64,000 nt of DNA from Streptomyces cellostaticus (GCF_023630175.1 NZ_JALLIN010000001.1:62001-126000), one strand, 5' to 3'; shown: positions 1 through 8,750, counted from the stretch's first letter. The notes: generated by a model from the letters alone, not told the origin. Program-made: numbers and translations.

Positions 1-903
1 CTCGGTGATGCCGTACATGTTGACCAGCGCGGGCCGCTCGTCGCCGTAGCGGGCGAACCAGGGCTCCAGCAGCTTCACGTCCAGGCGCTCGCCGCCGAAC
101 ACCACCAGGCGCAGCGCGGGCAGCGCCGCGGTGGAGGCGCCCGCCAGGCGGCGGAAGGCGGACGGGGTCTGGTTGAGCACCGTGACGCCCTCGTCCGCGA
201 GCAGCTTGTGCAGCAGCTCCGGGGAGCGGACGGTCTCGGTGCCGGCCACCACCAGGCGGCCGCCGTGCAGCAGCGCGCCCCACAGCTCCCAGACCGAGAA
301 GTCGAAGCTGATCGAGTGGAACAGCGTCCACACGTCGTCGGCGCGGTACCCGACCAGCTCGGCGGTCTGCTCGAACAGCCTGACCACGTTCCGGTGTTCG
401 ACCAGCACGCCCTTCGGGACGCCGGTCGACCCGGAGGTATAGATGACGTACGCGAGGTCGCTCTCCCGGGACTCCTCGACCGTGGCGGGCGCGGTCGGCG
501 CGGTCGGCGCCTCCGTCTCGCGGTCGAGCCAGACCACCGGGGCCGCGCAGTCCGCGAGGCACTCGGCGACCCGGGACACCGAGACCACCGCGGAGACCTG
601 GCTGTCGTCGAGCAGGAAGGCGACCCGGTCGGCAGGGTAGGCCGGGTCGACGGGCACGTACGCGGCCCCCGCCTTGAGGATGCCGAGCAGGCCGACCACA
701 AGGTCGGCACTGCGGTCGACGCACAGGCCGACCAGCCGGTCGGGGCCGGCGCCGCCCGCCCGCAGCCGGGCGGCCACCGCGTCGGCCTCGGCGTTCAGCT
801 CGCGGTAGGTGAGGGCGCGGTCGGCCCCGCTCACCGCCACGCGGTCCGGCATCCTGGCGGCCTGGACTTCGAAGAGCTGGTGCAGCGTCTTGCCGGAAAC
901 CAT
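1..903 (-). CDS. Free-standing NRPS adenylation domain, threonine-type code (partial, runs off left edge)
   Basis: The visible 301 residues are the N-terminal part of an amino-acid adenylation domain that begins at the protein start with no condensation domain before it. Core motifs are present: LTYRELN, YVIYTSGSTGVPKG (ATP binding), FDFSVWELW and NMYGITE at the cut edge. Reading the specificity pocket against GrsA gives D235, F236, W239, N278, V299, G301 and M322. This matches the first seven positions of the known threonine code DFWN(I/V)GMVHK; the last positions lie outside the window. The ATG at 903 has a GGGAG ribosome site a few bases upstream. It follows the two-repeat gene at 964-1911 with a 60-base gap and is probably in the same operon. 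It likely loads an amino-acid starter onto a separate carrier protein, comparable to LnmQ of leinamycin (D-Ala); that parallel is inference. Domain identity is certain, substrate fairly likely. Confidence 0.92.
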   Translation of the reverse strand, partial: MVSGKTLHQLFEVQAARMPDRVAVSGADRALTYRELNAEADAVAARLRAGGAGPDRLVGLCVDRSADLVVGLLGILKAGAAYVPVDPAYPADRVAFLLDDSQVSAVVSVSRVAECLADCAAPVVWLDRETEAPTAPTAPATVEESRESDLAYVIYTSGSTGVPKGVLVEHRNVVRLFEQTAELVGYRADDVWTLFHSISFDFSVWELWGALLHGGRLVVAGTETVRSPELLHKLLADEGVTVLNQTPSAFRRLAGASTAALPALRLVVFGGERLDVKLLEPWFARYGDERPALVNMYGITE

Positions 904-963
904 GGCGGATCTCCCATCCGGTACGGGTTCGCGGGGCGGGCGGCCGAGAGCCCGCTGGGACGG

Positions 964-1911
964 TCAGCCCTGGGCGGCGGTCCTGGTGGCGTACATGCCC
1001 CAGTGCTGCGGGGTCAGGGCAAGGTCCTGCAGGCTGCTCTGGACGAACATCCGCTCCCAGCCGCCGCCGCCCTTCTCCACCGGGATCCACTGCTTGGTGA
1101 ACACCTCGCGCGCGGCCGGCATGGTGCGCGCCCGAAGGCCCATCAGGTTGTAGTAGGAGCTCAGCTTGCGCAGGTGGATGAACCAGTGGATCCGGTCCGA
1201 CAGGCCGAACGCCTCCTCGTAGAGGAAGATGGTCGCCTCGCCGCCCAGCGAGGCGTTCCAGCTCTCGGTCAGCGCGCGGGCGAACTCCCGCCCCTCGGCC
1301 CGGAACTCGTACTTCAGCTCACCGGTGCGGTGCATGATGATGCCGGAGTTCGCGGAGTGCAGCAGCTCATCGGGCTTCTGCGAGGTCTGGTGCTCCGCGG
1401 TCGGCACCACGAAGCGGTCCACGCCACCGTCGTCGACCACCGAGGACGGCTCGGTGTCGGCCGTGCCGTACATCCCGAAGCTCTGCGGGATCAGCACCGT
1501 CTCCTTCAGGCCGCCGTCCAGGAACATCCGGTCCCAGGAGCCTCCGCCGCGCTCCTCCGGGATGCGGTTGCGGAACATCACCTCGCGCCAGCCCTCGTCC
1601 TGGGAACCCATCCTGACGAGGGTCTCGTACGCCTCCAGGGAGCGCATGTGCAGAAGCCAGTGCAGGGTGTCCTTGGTCCCGAAGGTCTCCTCGTAGACGA
1701 AGGTGGTCGCCACGCCGACGTACCGGGTGTTCAGGTACTCGGAGAGCTCACGGGCGAACTGCCGCCCCTCTGATCGGAATTCGGCCCGCAACTGCCCGAC
1801 GCGCTCGACCACGACACCGGCGTTCGCCGAGTGCAGGATATCCGCGACCGGAAGGGACGTCTGCTGCTGCGCGACCGGGGTGGAGAATTCGGAATCTGCC
1901 TTCTCGGTCAT
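964..1911 (-). CDS. Two-repeat protein of unknown function (DUF6039-like), copy B
   Basis: The 315-residue protein has no signal peptide or membrane segment. It consists of two copies of a roughly 130-residue unit, beginning near residues 25 and 180. Each unit runs HSANAG/HSANSG, then G-L-R/K-x-E-F-R, a F-x-YEE-x-FG block, L/I-HW-x-x-H, and ends with GGG-x-W-x-RMF and a PQ-x-x-GMY tail. The HWLLH and YEE motifs and the size suggest a dimeric alpha/beta-barrel fold, but that is inference. I recall this family as DUF6039, without certainty. The ATG at 1911 was chosen over an upstream start at 1965 because GAGGAG lies eight bases before it. A paralogue sits at 6446-7345, so the operon carries four copies of the unit. 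Position between the AT-ER and A-domain genes argues for a role in the pathway, perhaps as a non-catalytic or cyclase-like partner. The function is unknown. Confidence 0.85.
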   Translation of the reverse strand: MTEKADSEFSTPVAQQQTSLPVADILHSANAGVVVERVGQLRAEFRSEGRQFARELSEYLNTRYVGVATTFVYEETFGTKDTLHWLLHMRSLEAYETLVRMGSQDEGWREVMFRNRIPEERGGGSWDRMFLDGGLKETVLIPQSFGMYGTADTEPSSVVDDGGVDRFVVPTAEHQTSQKPDELLHSANSGIIMHRTGELKYEFRAEGREFARALTESWNASLGGEATIFLYEEAFGLSDRIHWFIHLRKLSSYYNLMGLRARTMPAAREVFTKQWIPVEKGGGGWERMFVQSSLQDLALTPQHWGMYATRTAAQG

Positions 1912-1965
1912 GAAAGGACTCCTCGGTGAATGGTTCGAATTTCTGCTGCAGCACAATTTGGTCAT

Positions 1966-1977
1966 TTCTCCGGAGAA
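1966..1977. promoter_or_regulatory. 12-base perfect palindrome upstream of the two-repeat gene
   Basis: TTCTCCGGAGAA is self-complementary and lies 54 bases upstream of the ATG at 1911, in the 99-base gap after the AT-ER gene. It could be an operator for one of the nearby Crp/Fnr proteins or chance in GC-rich DNA. I see no second copy upstream of the other operons. Confidence 0.25.
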
Positions 1978-1999
1978 CGGCGCAGCTCACTATTGAGCA

Positions 2000-2020
2000 G
2001 GGCCGGGAATCTACCGGCCC
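2000..2020 (-). terminator. Small hairpin over the AT-ER stop codon
   Basis: GGGCCGG at 2000-2006 pairs with CCGGCCC at 2014-2020 around a seven-base loop that contains the AT-ER stop codon (TAG, 2011-2013). There is no T-tract. It may attenuate or stabilise the transcript between the AT-ER gene and the next operon gene rather than end it. Confidence 0.35.
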
Positions 2021-4434
2021 AGCGAGGAGAAACGGTCTCGGAGGACCTGGGCCGCGCCGGCCATCAATGCCTCGGCGACGGCGTCGACATGGCGGTTGCG
2101 CCAGTCGGCGAGCGCGGTCCCGGCGGCGAAGCGGTTGAACGCGCCGATCGCCGGGCCGGTGTGGATCTGGTAGTTGACGCGCTCGGCCGGGTCGCCGCGC
2201 ATCGCCATCCGGGTGCTGTGCACGAAGTACCAGCGGAACACCAGCGCCATCCGGTGCCTGGGGTCCTGCTCGGCCCGCTCGACCTCCTGCGGGCGGCCGG
2301 CCCGCAGGTAGTACTCGCGGGTCTCCTTCCAGACCTGCTCGAGGTCGCGGCGGAACCAGCCGTCCTCGATCGTCCGCCGCAGCTTGGCGTCGATCGCCTC
2401 CAGGCCGTCGTACTGGCGGTACGCCTGGTACAGCTTGTTGGCGCGCGCCGCGAACAGCGTCCCGCGCCGCAGCACCTGCGCCCGCGCCCCGATCTCGAAC
2501 ATGTCGCCGGCCGGCGCGTACCCGGTGTCCTGGACGTCGGCCTGCGCCAGCAGGTCCTTCACCGCGTCGGACGTCCCGGCCTGCGGGGTGCACTGGTTGA
2601 CCGATCCGGTGACCACGAAGTCCGCGCCCAGCACGAACGCCGCCGCCAGGCTCTCCGGCGCCCCCAGGCCGCCGGCCGCGCCGACCCGGATGCCGCCCGG
2701 GTAGCCGCGCTCGGCCACGATCCGGTCCCGCAGGCCCGTCATCGCGGGCATCAGGGTGTAGGCCACCGCGGCGTCGGTGTGCCCGCCCGAGTCGGCCTCC
2801 GCGCACACCTCCCCCGCCAGCGGCAGCGCGCGGCCCGCCTCGGCCTCCGCGGCGGTCACCAGCCCGTCGGCGAGCAGTCCCCGTACCAGCGCCTCCGGCG
2901 CCGGCTCCATGAACGCCGCCGCCACCTCCGGCCGGGACGCCTTGGCCAGCAGCCGGTTGCGCGCCACCGCCCGGCCCGCGCCGTCCCGGTGCGCCCCGCT
3001 CAGCCGGTACAGCACCAGCGCCCGGGTCGGCTGGGTGAAGCCCGCCGCCTCGACGAACCGCACCCCGTGCCGCAGGAACAGCCGCACGGTGGCCTCCTCC
3101 AGCGCCGGGTCGTGCAGTGCGTGCAGCAGGTTCATCCCGAAGCTGCCGTCCGGGCCCAGCTCGGCGCGGAGCGTGGCGATGGCCGCCTCGATCCGCTCGG
3201 TCCGCAGCCCGCCGGTCCCGAAGTACCCGAGCAGTCCGGCCCGCGCCATCCGGGCCACCAGCTCGGTGGAGGCGATGCCCTTGTACATCGATCCGGCCAG
3301 GTACGCGTAGCGCACCCCGTAGTCGGCCCGGAACGCCGCCGAGCCCAGCCGCTCCGGGGTCAGTGTGGTCATGCCGTCAGCGCAGGTCCCGGAGGAAGGA
3401 GTTGCCGGGCCTCCGGCCGCGCCGGCTCGGGGCGGGGACGGCGCCGGGTCGGCGGCCGGGGCCGAAGCGGGCGCGGCAGGTGCCGTCCGCCCGGCGGCGG
3501 ATGCCCCGTCAGCACTTCCTCCGACTGCCGCAGGTGCCCAGGCACCGCCCGCGGCGGGCCGCGCCTCCGGCGCCGGCCCGTTCGCCGCGTCCTTCACCGC
3601 CGCGTCCCACAGCCCCGTCAGCACCCGGCCCGTGCCCTGCTCGGCGATCCGGTCGACGCCCTGCGCCAGTAGATGGCGCATGCTCTCGGACCAGCGGACC
3701 GCGCTGTGCACCTGGGCGGCCAGCAGCCGGCCGACCTCGCCGGGGCGGTAGGGCCGGGCGGTGACGTTGGCGATCACCGGGATACGGGGGTCGCGCAGCT
3801 CGAAGCCGTCCAGGAAGGCGGCGAACTCGCGGGCGGCGTCGGCCATGTAACGGGAGTGGAAGGCGGCGCTGACCCGCAGCGGGACGCAGCGGCCCGCGCC
3901 CGCGGCGGTGACGGCCCCGGCGGCGCGGCGCAGCGACTCGGCGGGACCGGAGAGCACCACCTGCTCGGTGGAGTTGAGGTTGGCGAGGTCGATGTCGTCG
4001 AGGCCGGCCTCCGCGAGCAGGTCGGCGATCCGGGCGGCGCCGGGGCCGACCACGGCGGTCATCGCGCCGCCGGTGGCCCGGCCCATCAGCTCGCCGCGGC
4101 GGGCCACCAGGGCGAGTCCGGTCTCGAAGTCGAAGGCGTCGGCGGCGAGCAGCGCGTTGTACTCGCCGAGGCTGTGCCCGGCCAGGTAGTCGGGGGCGGG
4201 TTCGCGGGCCGCGTACGCGCGCCGGGTCAGCTCGTTGACGACGAACAGCGCGGGCTGCAGGTAGCGGGTGTCGGTGAGCCGTTCGGCGGCGTCGCCGAGG
4301 CAGAGTTCACGCACCGAGAAGCCGAGGATCCGGTCGGCGGCGGTCATCGCGTCCGGGTAGCGGTCGAACAGGTCGCGGCCCATGCCGCGGCGCTGCGCGC
4401 CCTGCCCGGGGAAGAGCCACGCGGTCCGATGCAT
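2011..4434 (-). CDS. Fused trans-acting malonyl acyltransferase - PfaD-type enoyl reductase (AT-ER)
   Basis: This 807-residue protein supplies extender units and enoyl reduction in trans to AT-less PKS modules. Residues 1-290 are an acyltransferase: FPGQGAQ near the start, GHSLGE at 86-91 with nucleophile Ser88, the conserved Arg in ARRG near 113 that binds the malonyl carboxylate, and an AFHS motif typical of malonyl specificity. A Pro/Ala-rich linker (about 285-354) leads to an FMN-dependent PfaD-like enoyl reductase (355-807) with GYFGTGGL, FGMNLL, VGAAGGLG and FVVTGSVNQC. The ATG at 4434 overlaps the stop of the upstream hydratase gene (TGATG), so translation is coupled; a GTG one codon earlier is also possible. 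The architecture matches LnmG-type AT-ER proteins. Arg and AFHS both point to malonyl. A second, larger AT-AT-ER is encoded at 41113-44355, so each PKS region has its own set. Confidence 0.95.
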   Translation of the reverse strand: MHRTAWLFPGQGAQRRGMGRDLFDRYPDAMTAADRILGFSVRELCLGDAAERLTDTRYLQPALFVVNELTRRAYAAREPAPDYLAGHSLGEYNALLAADAFDFETGLALVARRGELMGRATGGAMTAVVGPGAARIADLLAEAGLDDIDLANLNSTEQVVLSGPAESLRRAAGAVTAAGAGRCVPLRVSAAFHSRYMADAAREFAAFLDGFELRDPRIPVIANVTARPYRPGEVGRLLAAQVHSAVRWSESMRHLLAQGVDRIAEQGTGRVLTGLWDAAVKDAANGPAPEARPAAGGAWAPAAVGGSADGASAAGRTAPAAPASAPAADPAPSPPRAGAAGGPATPSSGTCADGMTTLTPERLGSAAFRADYGVRYAYLAGSMYKGIASTELVARMARAGLLGYFGTGGLRTERIEAAIATLRAELGPDGSFGMNLLHALHDPALEEATVRLFLRHGVRFVEAAGFTQPTRALVLYRLSGAHRDGAGRAVARNRLLAKASRPEVAAAFMEPAPEALVRGLLADGLVTAAEAEAGRALPLAGEVCAEADSGGHTDAAVAYTLMPAMTGLRDRIVAERGYPGGIRVGAAGGLGAPESLAAAFVLGADFVVTGSVNQCTPQAGTSDAVKDLLAQADVQDTGYAPAGDMFEIGARAQVLRRGTLFAARANKLYQAYRQYDGLEAIDAKLRRTIEDGWFRRDLEQVWKETREYYLRAGRPQEVERAEQDPRHRMALVFRWYFVHSTRMAMRGDPAERVNYQIHTGPAIGAFNRFAAGTALADWRNRHVDAVAEALMAGAAQVLRDRFSSLGR

Positions 4435-5225
4435 CACGAGCCGCCCTCCCACGGGAAGCGCTGTCGTTCGGCGAAGTCGGCGATCCGGCGGCCGACACCG
4501 TCGGAGGACATCAGCCGGGCGAACTCGTCGACCGCGGTGCGCTCGACCTCCGGAGTGATGATCCACATCTTGGCGAAGTACCGCTTCAGGTCGCCGACCG
4601 TGGCGCCCTCCACCTTGGTGACCCGGAAGGCGAGTCTGCGCAGCGCCGGCTGGAGCTGGTCGACCAGCTGGTCGACCAGGCCGGACAGCAGTGCCTGATC
4701 GGCCGTCACCGGCAGGGTGCTCAGGCTCATCGCGTAGGCCTTCTGGAAGCCGGTGCGGCGGATCAGGAACGGGGCGACGCTGCACGGCAGCAGGCCCCAC
4801 AACGCCTCGGGCAGACTGAACGTGGAACGGGGCGTGGCGAGCACGAGGTCGCTGGCGGAGACCAGGCCGACGCCGCCGCCGGCCACCCGGCCGTCGACGG
4901 TGGCGACCACCACCCGCGGGGTGAGCGTGAGACGTTTCAGCAGGCCGAGGAACTCGGCGCCGCCCTGCGCCGCCCGCTCCCGGTCGGGGCGGCCCTCGGC
5001 GGCCGCCCCGAGCAGGTCCATGCCGCTGCAGAACACACCGTCGCCGCCGGTCAGCACCACCAACCGGCAGTCCGGGTCGGCCTCGGCCGTGTCGAGCGCC
5101 GTGTGCAGTTCCCGGATCATGGCGGTGTCGATGCTGTTCTGCGCGTCCGGGCGGTCGAGGGCGACGGTGAGGACGCCCGGCGTGCCGGAGAGTCGGATCG
5201 TGCGGTGATCCGTGCCCAGGTCCAT
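4434..5225 (-). CDS. Enoyl-CoA hydratase/isomerase family, ECH1-type dehydratase for beta-branching
   Basis: The 263-residue crotonase-fold protein has the oxyanion-hole segments FCSGMDLL and RVAGGGVGLVSASDLVLA. It contains SLPEALWGLLP and FLIRR-x-GFQKAYAMSLST, which resemble PksH-type (ECH1) proteins that dehydrate HMG-like intermediates on an ACP. The C-terminal LKRYFAKMW block also fits that clade. It sits 4 bases after the HMG synthase gene and overlaps the AT-ER start, so the three form a tight operon. The expected product step is removal of water after HMG-synthase aldol addition to a beta-keto thioester. A separate decarboxylating ECH2 is not in the window. In leinamycin-type systems a single ECH is used, as I recall. 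Assignment to ECH1 rather than ECH2 is from motif memory. Confidence 0.88.
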   Translation of the reverse strand: MDLGTDHRTIRLSGTPGVLTVALDRPDAQNSIDTAMIRELHTALDTAEADPDCRLVVLTGGDGVFCSGMDLLGAAAEGRPDRERAAQGGAEFLGLLKRLTLTPRVVVATVDGRVAGGGVGLVSASDLVLATPRSTFSLPEALWGLLPCSVAPFLIRRTGFQKAYAMSLSTLPVTADQALLSGLVDQLVDQLQPALRRLAFRVTKVEGATVGDLKRYFAKMWIITPEVERTAVDEFARLMSSDGVGRRIADFAERQRFPWEGGS

Positions 5226-5229
5226 CTGC

Positions 5230-6462
5230 TCAGCTCCATCGGTAGCGCCGGTGGAAGTTCTCGATCCGGTCCAGCACCAGTTGCTCCCTGCCGTGCAGCG
5301 CCGGGCCGTAGACGTCCGCGTACCGCGACACGTCGAGGACCGCGTCCTGCACGCCTGGGGCGCCTTCGGCGGTGTGCTTCGCCAGCCGGTCGTGGTCGGC
5401 GACGGTCAGCCGGTGCCGGGCGTCCAGCCGCTCGGCGGTCCGGTACTGGGCCAGCAGGGCGGGCGCCCCGGCGCCGACCACCCCGCTGTAGAACTCCGAG
5501 GCGCAGCCGGACCCGTACGAGAACAGGCCGACCCGGCGCGGCTCGCCGAAGTCGCCGTGCTCGATCAGCGAGAGCAGGGCGACGAACAGGCCGGCCGCGT
5601 AGGTGTTGCCGATCCGGGCCGGGTTGACCAGCGAGGCGGCCATCCGGGTCCGGAAGTCCGCCTCGATGGCGTCCGAGGGCATCCGCTTGACCCGGCGCAT
5701 CAGGTGTCGGTGGGCGCCCTTGACCATCCCGCCGAACGGGGTGTGGAAGGCCAGGTGGTCGAAGGAGTCGACGATGTCGGCCCCTGCGACCACCTCTCGG
5801 TAGTCGGCGAAGGAGTGCTCCAGGCACTCCAGGTAGGCCAGCAGCGAGAGGTCGGAGTCGCCGGCCGCCAGGTCGGGGCGCGGGCGGCAGGTGTCCATCA
5901 CCTCGTAGCTGTAGAGGCCGGCCGCGCCAGGGTCGAGGTCGAGCACCTCGGGTTCGGGGCCGAGCAGCAGCGCAGCCGCGCCGGCGCCGTGGGACGGCTC
6001 CCAGTACGGCATGCCGACCACCGAGCCACCGGCGTCGGCGGCGATCACCAGCGCACGGGCCCGCGGGCGGGGACTGCCCGCCAGCAGGCCGAGCGCGGTA
6101 CGGAGTGCCGCGGTGCCGCCGTAGCAGGCGTGCTTGACCTCGAAGGAGCGGCAGCGCCTGCCGAGGCCGAGGTAGTGGTGCACGTAGGTGCTGATCGGCT
6201 TGCCGAAGTCCAGGCCGGACTCGGTGCCGACGATCACCGCCTCGATGCTGTCGCGCTGCTCCCCGGTGAGCCGGTCGAGGATCGGCTTGGCCGCGTTCAC
6301 GGCGTTGGTGACCGGGTCCTCGCACGGCAGGTTGACCGACTTCTGCACCATCATCAGGTTGTCGAAGCGGCCGAGGTCCAGTCCGCGGGCGCGGAACAGC
6401 TCCATGACGTCCAGGGCGGCCCGCCCGACATAGGCGTTGGCCGCCTCAACTCCGACGGCCAT
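5230..6462 (-). CDS. HMG-CoA synthase-like beta-branching enzyme
   Basis: This 410-residue thiolase-fold enzyme belongs to the HMG synthase family used in polyketide beta-alkylation. It condenses an acyl-ACP donor with the beta-keto group of an ACP-bound chain. The expected catalytic triad is visible: Glu81 in GTESG, Cys113 in VKHACYGGTAAL and His240 in LAFHTPFGGMVKG. Length is normal. The ATG at 6462 lies inside the end of the preceding two-repeat gene (17-base overlap), and the hydratase gene follows after 4 bases, so expression is coupled. Its partner donor ACP and the decarboxylase or AT/decarboxylase that makes the donor are not in the window and should lie beyond the left edge. Comparable to LnmM, PksG and MupH. 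Confidence 0.95.
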   Translation of the reverse strand: MAVGVEAANAYVGRAALDVMELFRARGLDLGRFDNLMMVQKSVNLPCEDPVTNAVNAAKPILDRLTGEQRDSIEAVIVGTESGLDFGKPISTYVHHYLGLGRRCRSFEVKHACYGGTAALRTALGLLAGSPRPRARALVIAADAGGSVVGMPYWEPSHGAGAAALLLGPEPEVLDLDPGAAGLYSYEVMDTCRPRPDLAAGDSDLSLLAYLECLEHSFADYREVVAGADIVDSFDHLAFHTPFGGMVKGAHRHLMRRVKRMPSDAIEADFRTRMAASLVNPARIGNTYAAGLFVALLSLIEHGDFGEPRRVGLFSYGSGCASEFYSGVVGAGAPALLAQYRTAERLDARHRLTVADHDRLAKHTAEGAPGVQDAVLDVSRYADVYGPALHGREQLVLDRIENFHRRYRWS

Positions 6463-7345
6463 GCAGCGGCGCCCAGAGGGTGTCGGTCATCGTGCCGTCG
6501 AGCACCGTTCGGTGCCAGCCGCCGCCGCCCTTGCTGTCGGCGACGACCTGGGAGGCCATCAGGCGGCGCAGCTCCGGGTCGCTCTTCTGCAGGGCCATCA
6601 GCTCGTGGTAGGCGTCCGGGGAGGCGAGGTGGATCAGCAGGTGCAGGCGGTCCTGCTGGCCCCACATCTCCTCGTAGAGGAAGGCGCTGGCTCGGCCGAC
6701 CATCGCCTCGGAGACGTGTCCGGCCCAGTCGAACCAGAACTTCCGGGCCTCATCGCGCAGGGCGTACCGGACCTGGAGACGGCGGTGCACGGTGAGCGGG
6801 GCGTTCACGGAGTGCAGCAACTGCTCGGGAGCGAGCCGGGACTGGTAGCGGGCCGGCGGCTGGAAGGTGTCCAGCGGGTGGTCGTCGTCCTCGTCGTGGT
6901 GGCTCAGGCCGTGCTGCGGGCAGATGATCGTCTCGGTCATCGAGCCCTCGACGAACATCCGCTCCCAGTTTCCGCCGCCCTTGGTGGGCAGCCGGTCGTC
7001 GGTGGACACCTCGGCCCACTTCTGCGAATGGTCGACCATGTCGAGCATCCGGCGGTAGTCGCTGGGCTCCTTCAGGTGCAGCAGCCAGTGCAGCCGGCTC
7101 TGCGTCCCGAACAGCTCCTCGAAGGCGAAAATCGAGACGTAGCCGACCTGGGCGTTGTTGATCAGGTCGACCAGGTCCGCGGAGAAGGACATGCCTTCCT
7201 CGCGGAACTCGTTCTTCAGCTGCCCGACCCGATGGATCAGGAATCCCGCGTCGGCAGAATTCAGTAGTTTGTCCAACGGTACCGTGGTCTGGTGGAACGC
7301 CGGCCTGATCCTTTGTTGCGTGCTGAAATCCTCTGCGGCCGTCAC
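6446..7345 (-). CDS. Two-repeat protein of unknown function (DUF6039-like), copy A
   Basis: This 299-residue protein is a divergent paralogue of the product at 964-1911 and again holds two units. Unit 1 has LLNSADAG, FEELFG, LHWLLHL, KGGGNWERMF and PQH. Unit 2 has LLHSVNAP, YEEMWG, LHLLIHL and KGGGGWHRTVLDG. Unit 2 has lost the terminal aromatic Met-Tyr tail. The start is the GTG at 7345, preceded by AAGGAGG at ideal spacing. An upstream in-frame GTG at 7396 has no ribosome site. The gene lies 91 bases after the antiporter gene, and its end overlaps the HMG synthase start. Two diverged copies kept within one biosynthetic operon suggest separate partners or a heteromeric complex. The function is unknown and the family name is from memory. 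Confidence 0.85.
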   Translation of the reverse strand: MTAAEDFSTQQRIRPAFHQTTVPLDKLLNSADAGFLIHRVGQLKNEFREEGMSFSADLVDLINNAQVGYVSIFAFEELFGTQSRLHWLLHLKEPSDYRRMLDMVDHSQKWAEVSTDDRLPTKGGGNWERMFVEGSMTETIICPQHGLSHHDEDDDHPLDTFQPPARYQSRLAPEQLLHSVNAPLTVHRRLQVRYALRDEARKFWFDWAGHVSEAMVGRASAFLYEEMWGQQDRLHLLIHLASPDAYHELMALQKSDPELRRLMASQVVADSKGGGGWHRTVLDGTMTDTLWAPLHGRRS

Positions 7346-7436
7346 GTTGCGCGCCTCCTTTTCCACGGAAATTGACGGGTCATCTCCGACAATCACTACC
7401 GGATTACGTTAGGAGCCCGCAGCGGATTCCTGCTGC

Positions 7437-8750
7437 TCAATTCTGCGCAGGGTCGGTAGGCACGGAGGCGCGGTCCGACCAGGCGGCGAGTTCGATGGCC
7501 CGCGAGTGCTCTTCGGCGCGGTGATCGACCCTCGCCATGGTCCAGCGCAGGGCGGGCGCGGCCATCACCGAGGTGAGCACGGCGACCAGCACGACGATCG
7601 AGTACATGGCGGGGCTGAGCACGCCGAGCCGCAGGCCGATGGTCGCCACCACCACCTCGACCGCCCCGCGGGCGTTCAGCCCGGCGCCGAGCGCCAGGCC
7701 CTCCCAGTGCGTCAGGCGGCCCAGCCGGGCGCCCAGGTAGGCGCCGGCGAACTTGCCGCCGACGGCGAGCGACAGCACCACCGCGGCGGCGGCCGACGTC
7801 CCGGGATCGCCCAGTACCGACAGGTCGACCCTCAGGCCCGCTCCGGCCAGAAAGATCGGGGCGAACACGGAGAGCGTGACGGTCCGCAGCGAGGCCAGCC
7901 GCACCGTCGTCTCCCGGGACGGCGAGCTGAGCAGGCAGCCGACCGCGAACGCGCCGAGTGCCGACTCCAGGCCCAGCGACTGGCTGCCGGCTGAGGCGGC
8001 CAGGATCGCCACCACGGTGATCGCGATCACCGGCCCGGAGCCCTCGGCCTTCTCGGCCCGCCCCAGCGCCCCGCGCAGCAGCGGCCGGGCGGCGATCACC
8101 ACGGCCAGGAACAGCAGCAGGTGCCCCACGCTGGAGACGATGTGACCGACCTTCAGGGCACCCGCCGTCATCGCGGTGACGAGCGACAGGACGATCCAGG
8201 CGACCACGTCCTCTCCGGCCGCCGCGGCCAGGGTCAACTGCCCGACGTCGCTGTGCAGCATGCCCAGGTCGGTCAGCGTCTTGGCGATCACCGGGATCGC
8301 GCTGACGCCCATCACCACACCGATCAGCAGTGCGAACGAGGAGCGGTCGGCGTGCGAGCCGAGCAGCCGGCCGGGCAGCAGCAGACCGGTGGCCACGCCC
8401 AGGCCGAACGGCAGCACCAGTGCCGCGGTGCTGACCGAGAGCACGGTGCGCGGGCGGCGGCGCATCATCCGCAGGTCCAGGTGCGCGCTGGACATCCCGA
8501 TGAACAGCAGTACGCCGAACGTGCTTACCGCGTCCAGCAGTTGGGGCTGAGAATTGTCAGGCGGCCACATCCAGGCGAACGTCGCGGGCGAGAGGTGTCG
8601 GAGCACCGTCGGACCGAGCACCACACCGCTGAGCAGTTCGCCCACCACGCCCGGCAGACCCACCCGGCGGGCCAGGTGGCTCATGCTGGTGCCGACAAGC
8701 AGCAGGGCCGTCAACTGCATCAGAAACAACAGGGTCTGATGCTCGCTCAT
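7437..8750 (-). CDS. Cation/proton antiporter (CPA2-like)
   Basis: The 437-residue integral membrane protein has about 12-13 hydrophobic segments and no C-terminal regulatory domain. The N-terminal HLARRVGLPGVVGELLSGVVLGP segment and the central AAAGEDVVAWIVLS motif (acidic pair in the ion site) are typical of Na+(K+)/H+ exchangers of the CPA2 type. The ATG at 8750 is preceded by GGAGAAGG. It is the first gene of the minus-strand series that continues into the HMG synthase operon, with a 91-base gap, and lies next to a Crp/Fnr gene. A transporter in this place could serve export, self-protection or pH/ion homeostasis during production. No substrate other than cations can be inferred. Confidence 0.87.
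   Translation of the reverse strand: MSEHQTLLFLMQLTALLLVGTSMSHLARRVGLPGVVGELLSGVVLGPTVLRHLSPATFAWMWPPDNSQPQLLDAVSTFGVLLFIGMSSAHLDLRMMRRRPRTVLSVSTAALVLPFGLGVATGLLLPGRLLGSHADRSSFALLIGVVMGVSAIPVIAKTLTDLGMLHSDVGQLTLAAAAGEDVVAWIVLSLVTAMTAGALKVGHIVSSVGHLLLFLAVVIAARPLLRGALGRAEKAEGSGPVIAITVVAILAASAGSQSLGLESALGAFAVGCLLSSPSRETTVRLASLRTVTLSVFAPIFLAGAGLRVDLSVLGDPGTSAAAAVVLSLAVGGKFAGAYLGARLGRLTHWEGLALGAGLNARGAVEVVVATIGLRLGVLSPAMYSIVVLVAVLTSVMAAPALRWTMARVDHRAEEHSRAIELAAWSDRASVPTDPAQN

Noticed and set aside
1926..1950. GGTTCGAAT, similar to a tRNA T-arm
   Set aside because: No matching acceptor or anticodon stems surround it; it lies in the leader of the two-repeat gene.
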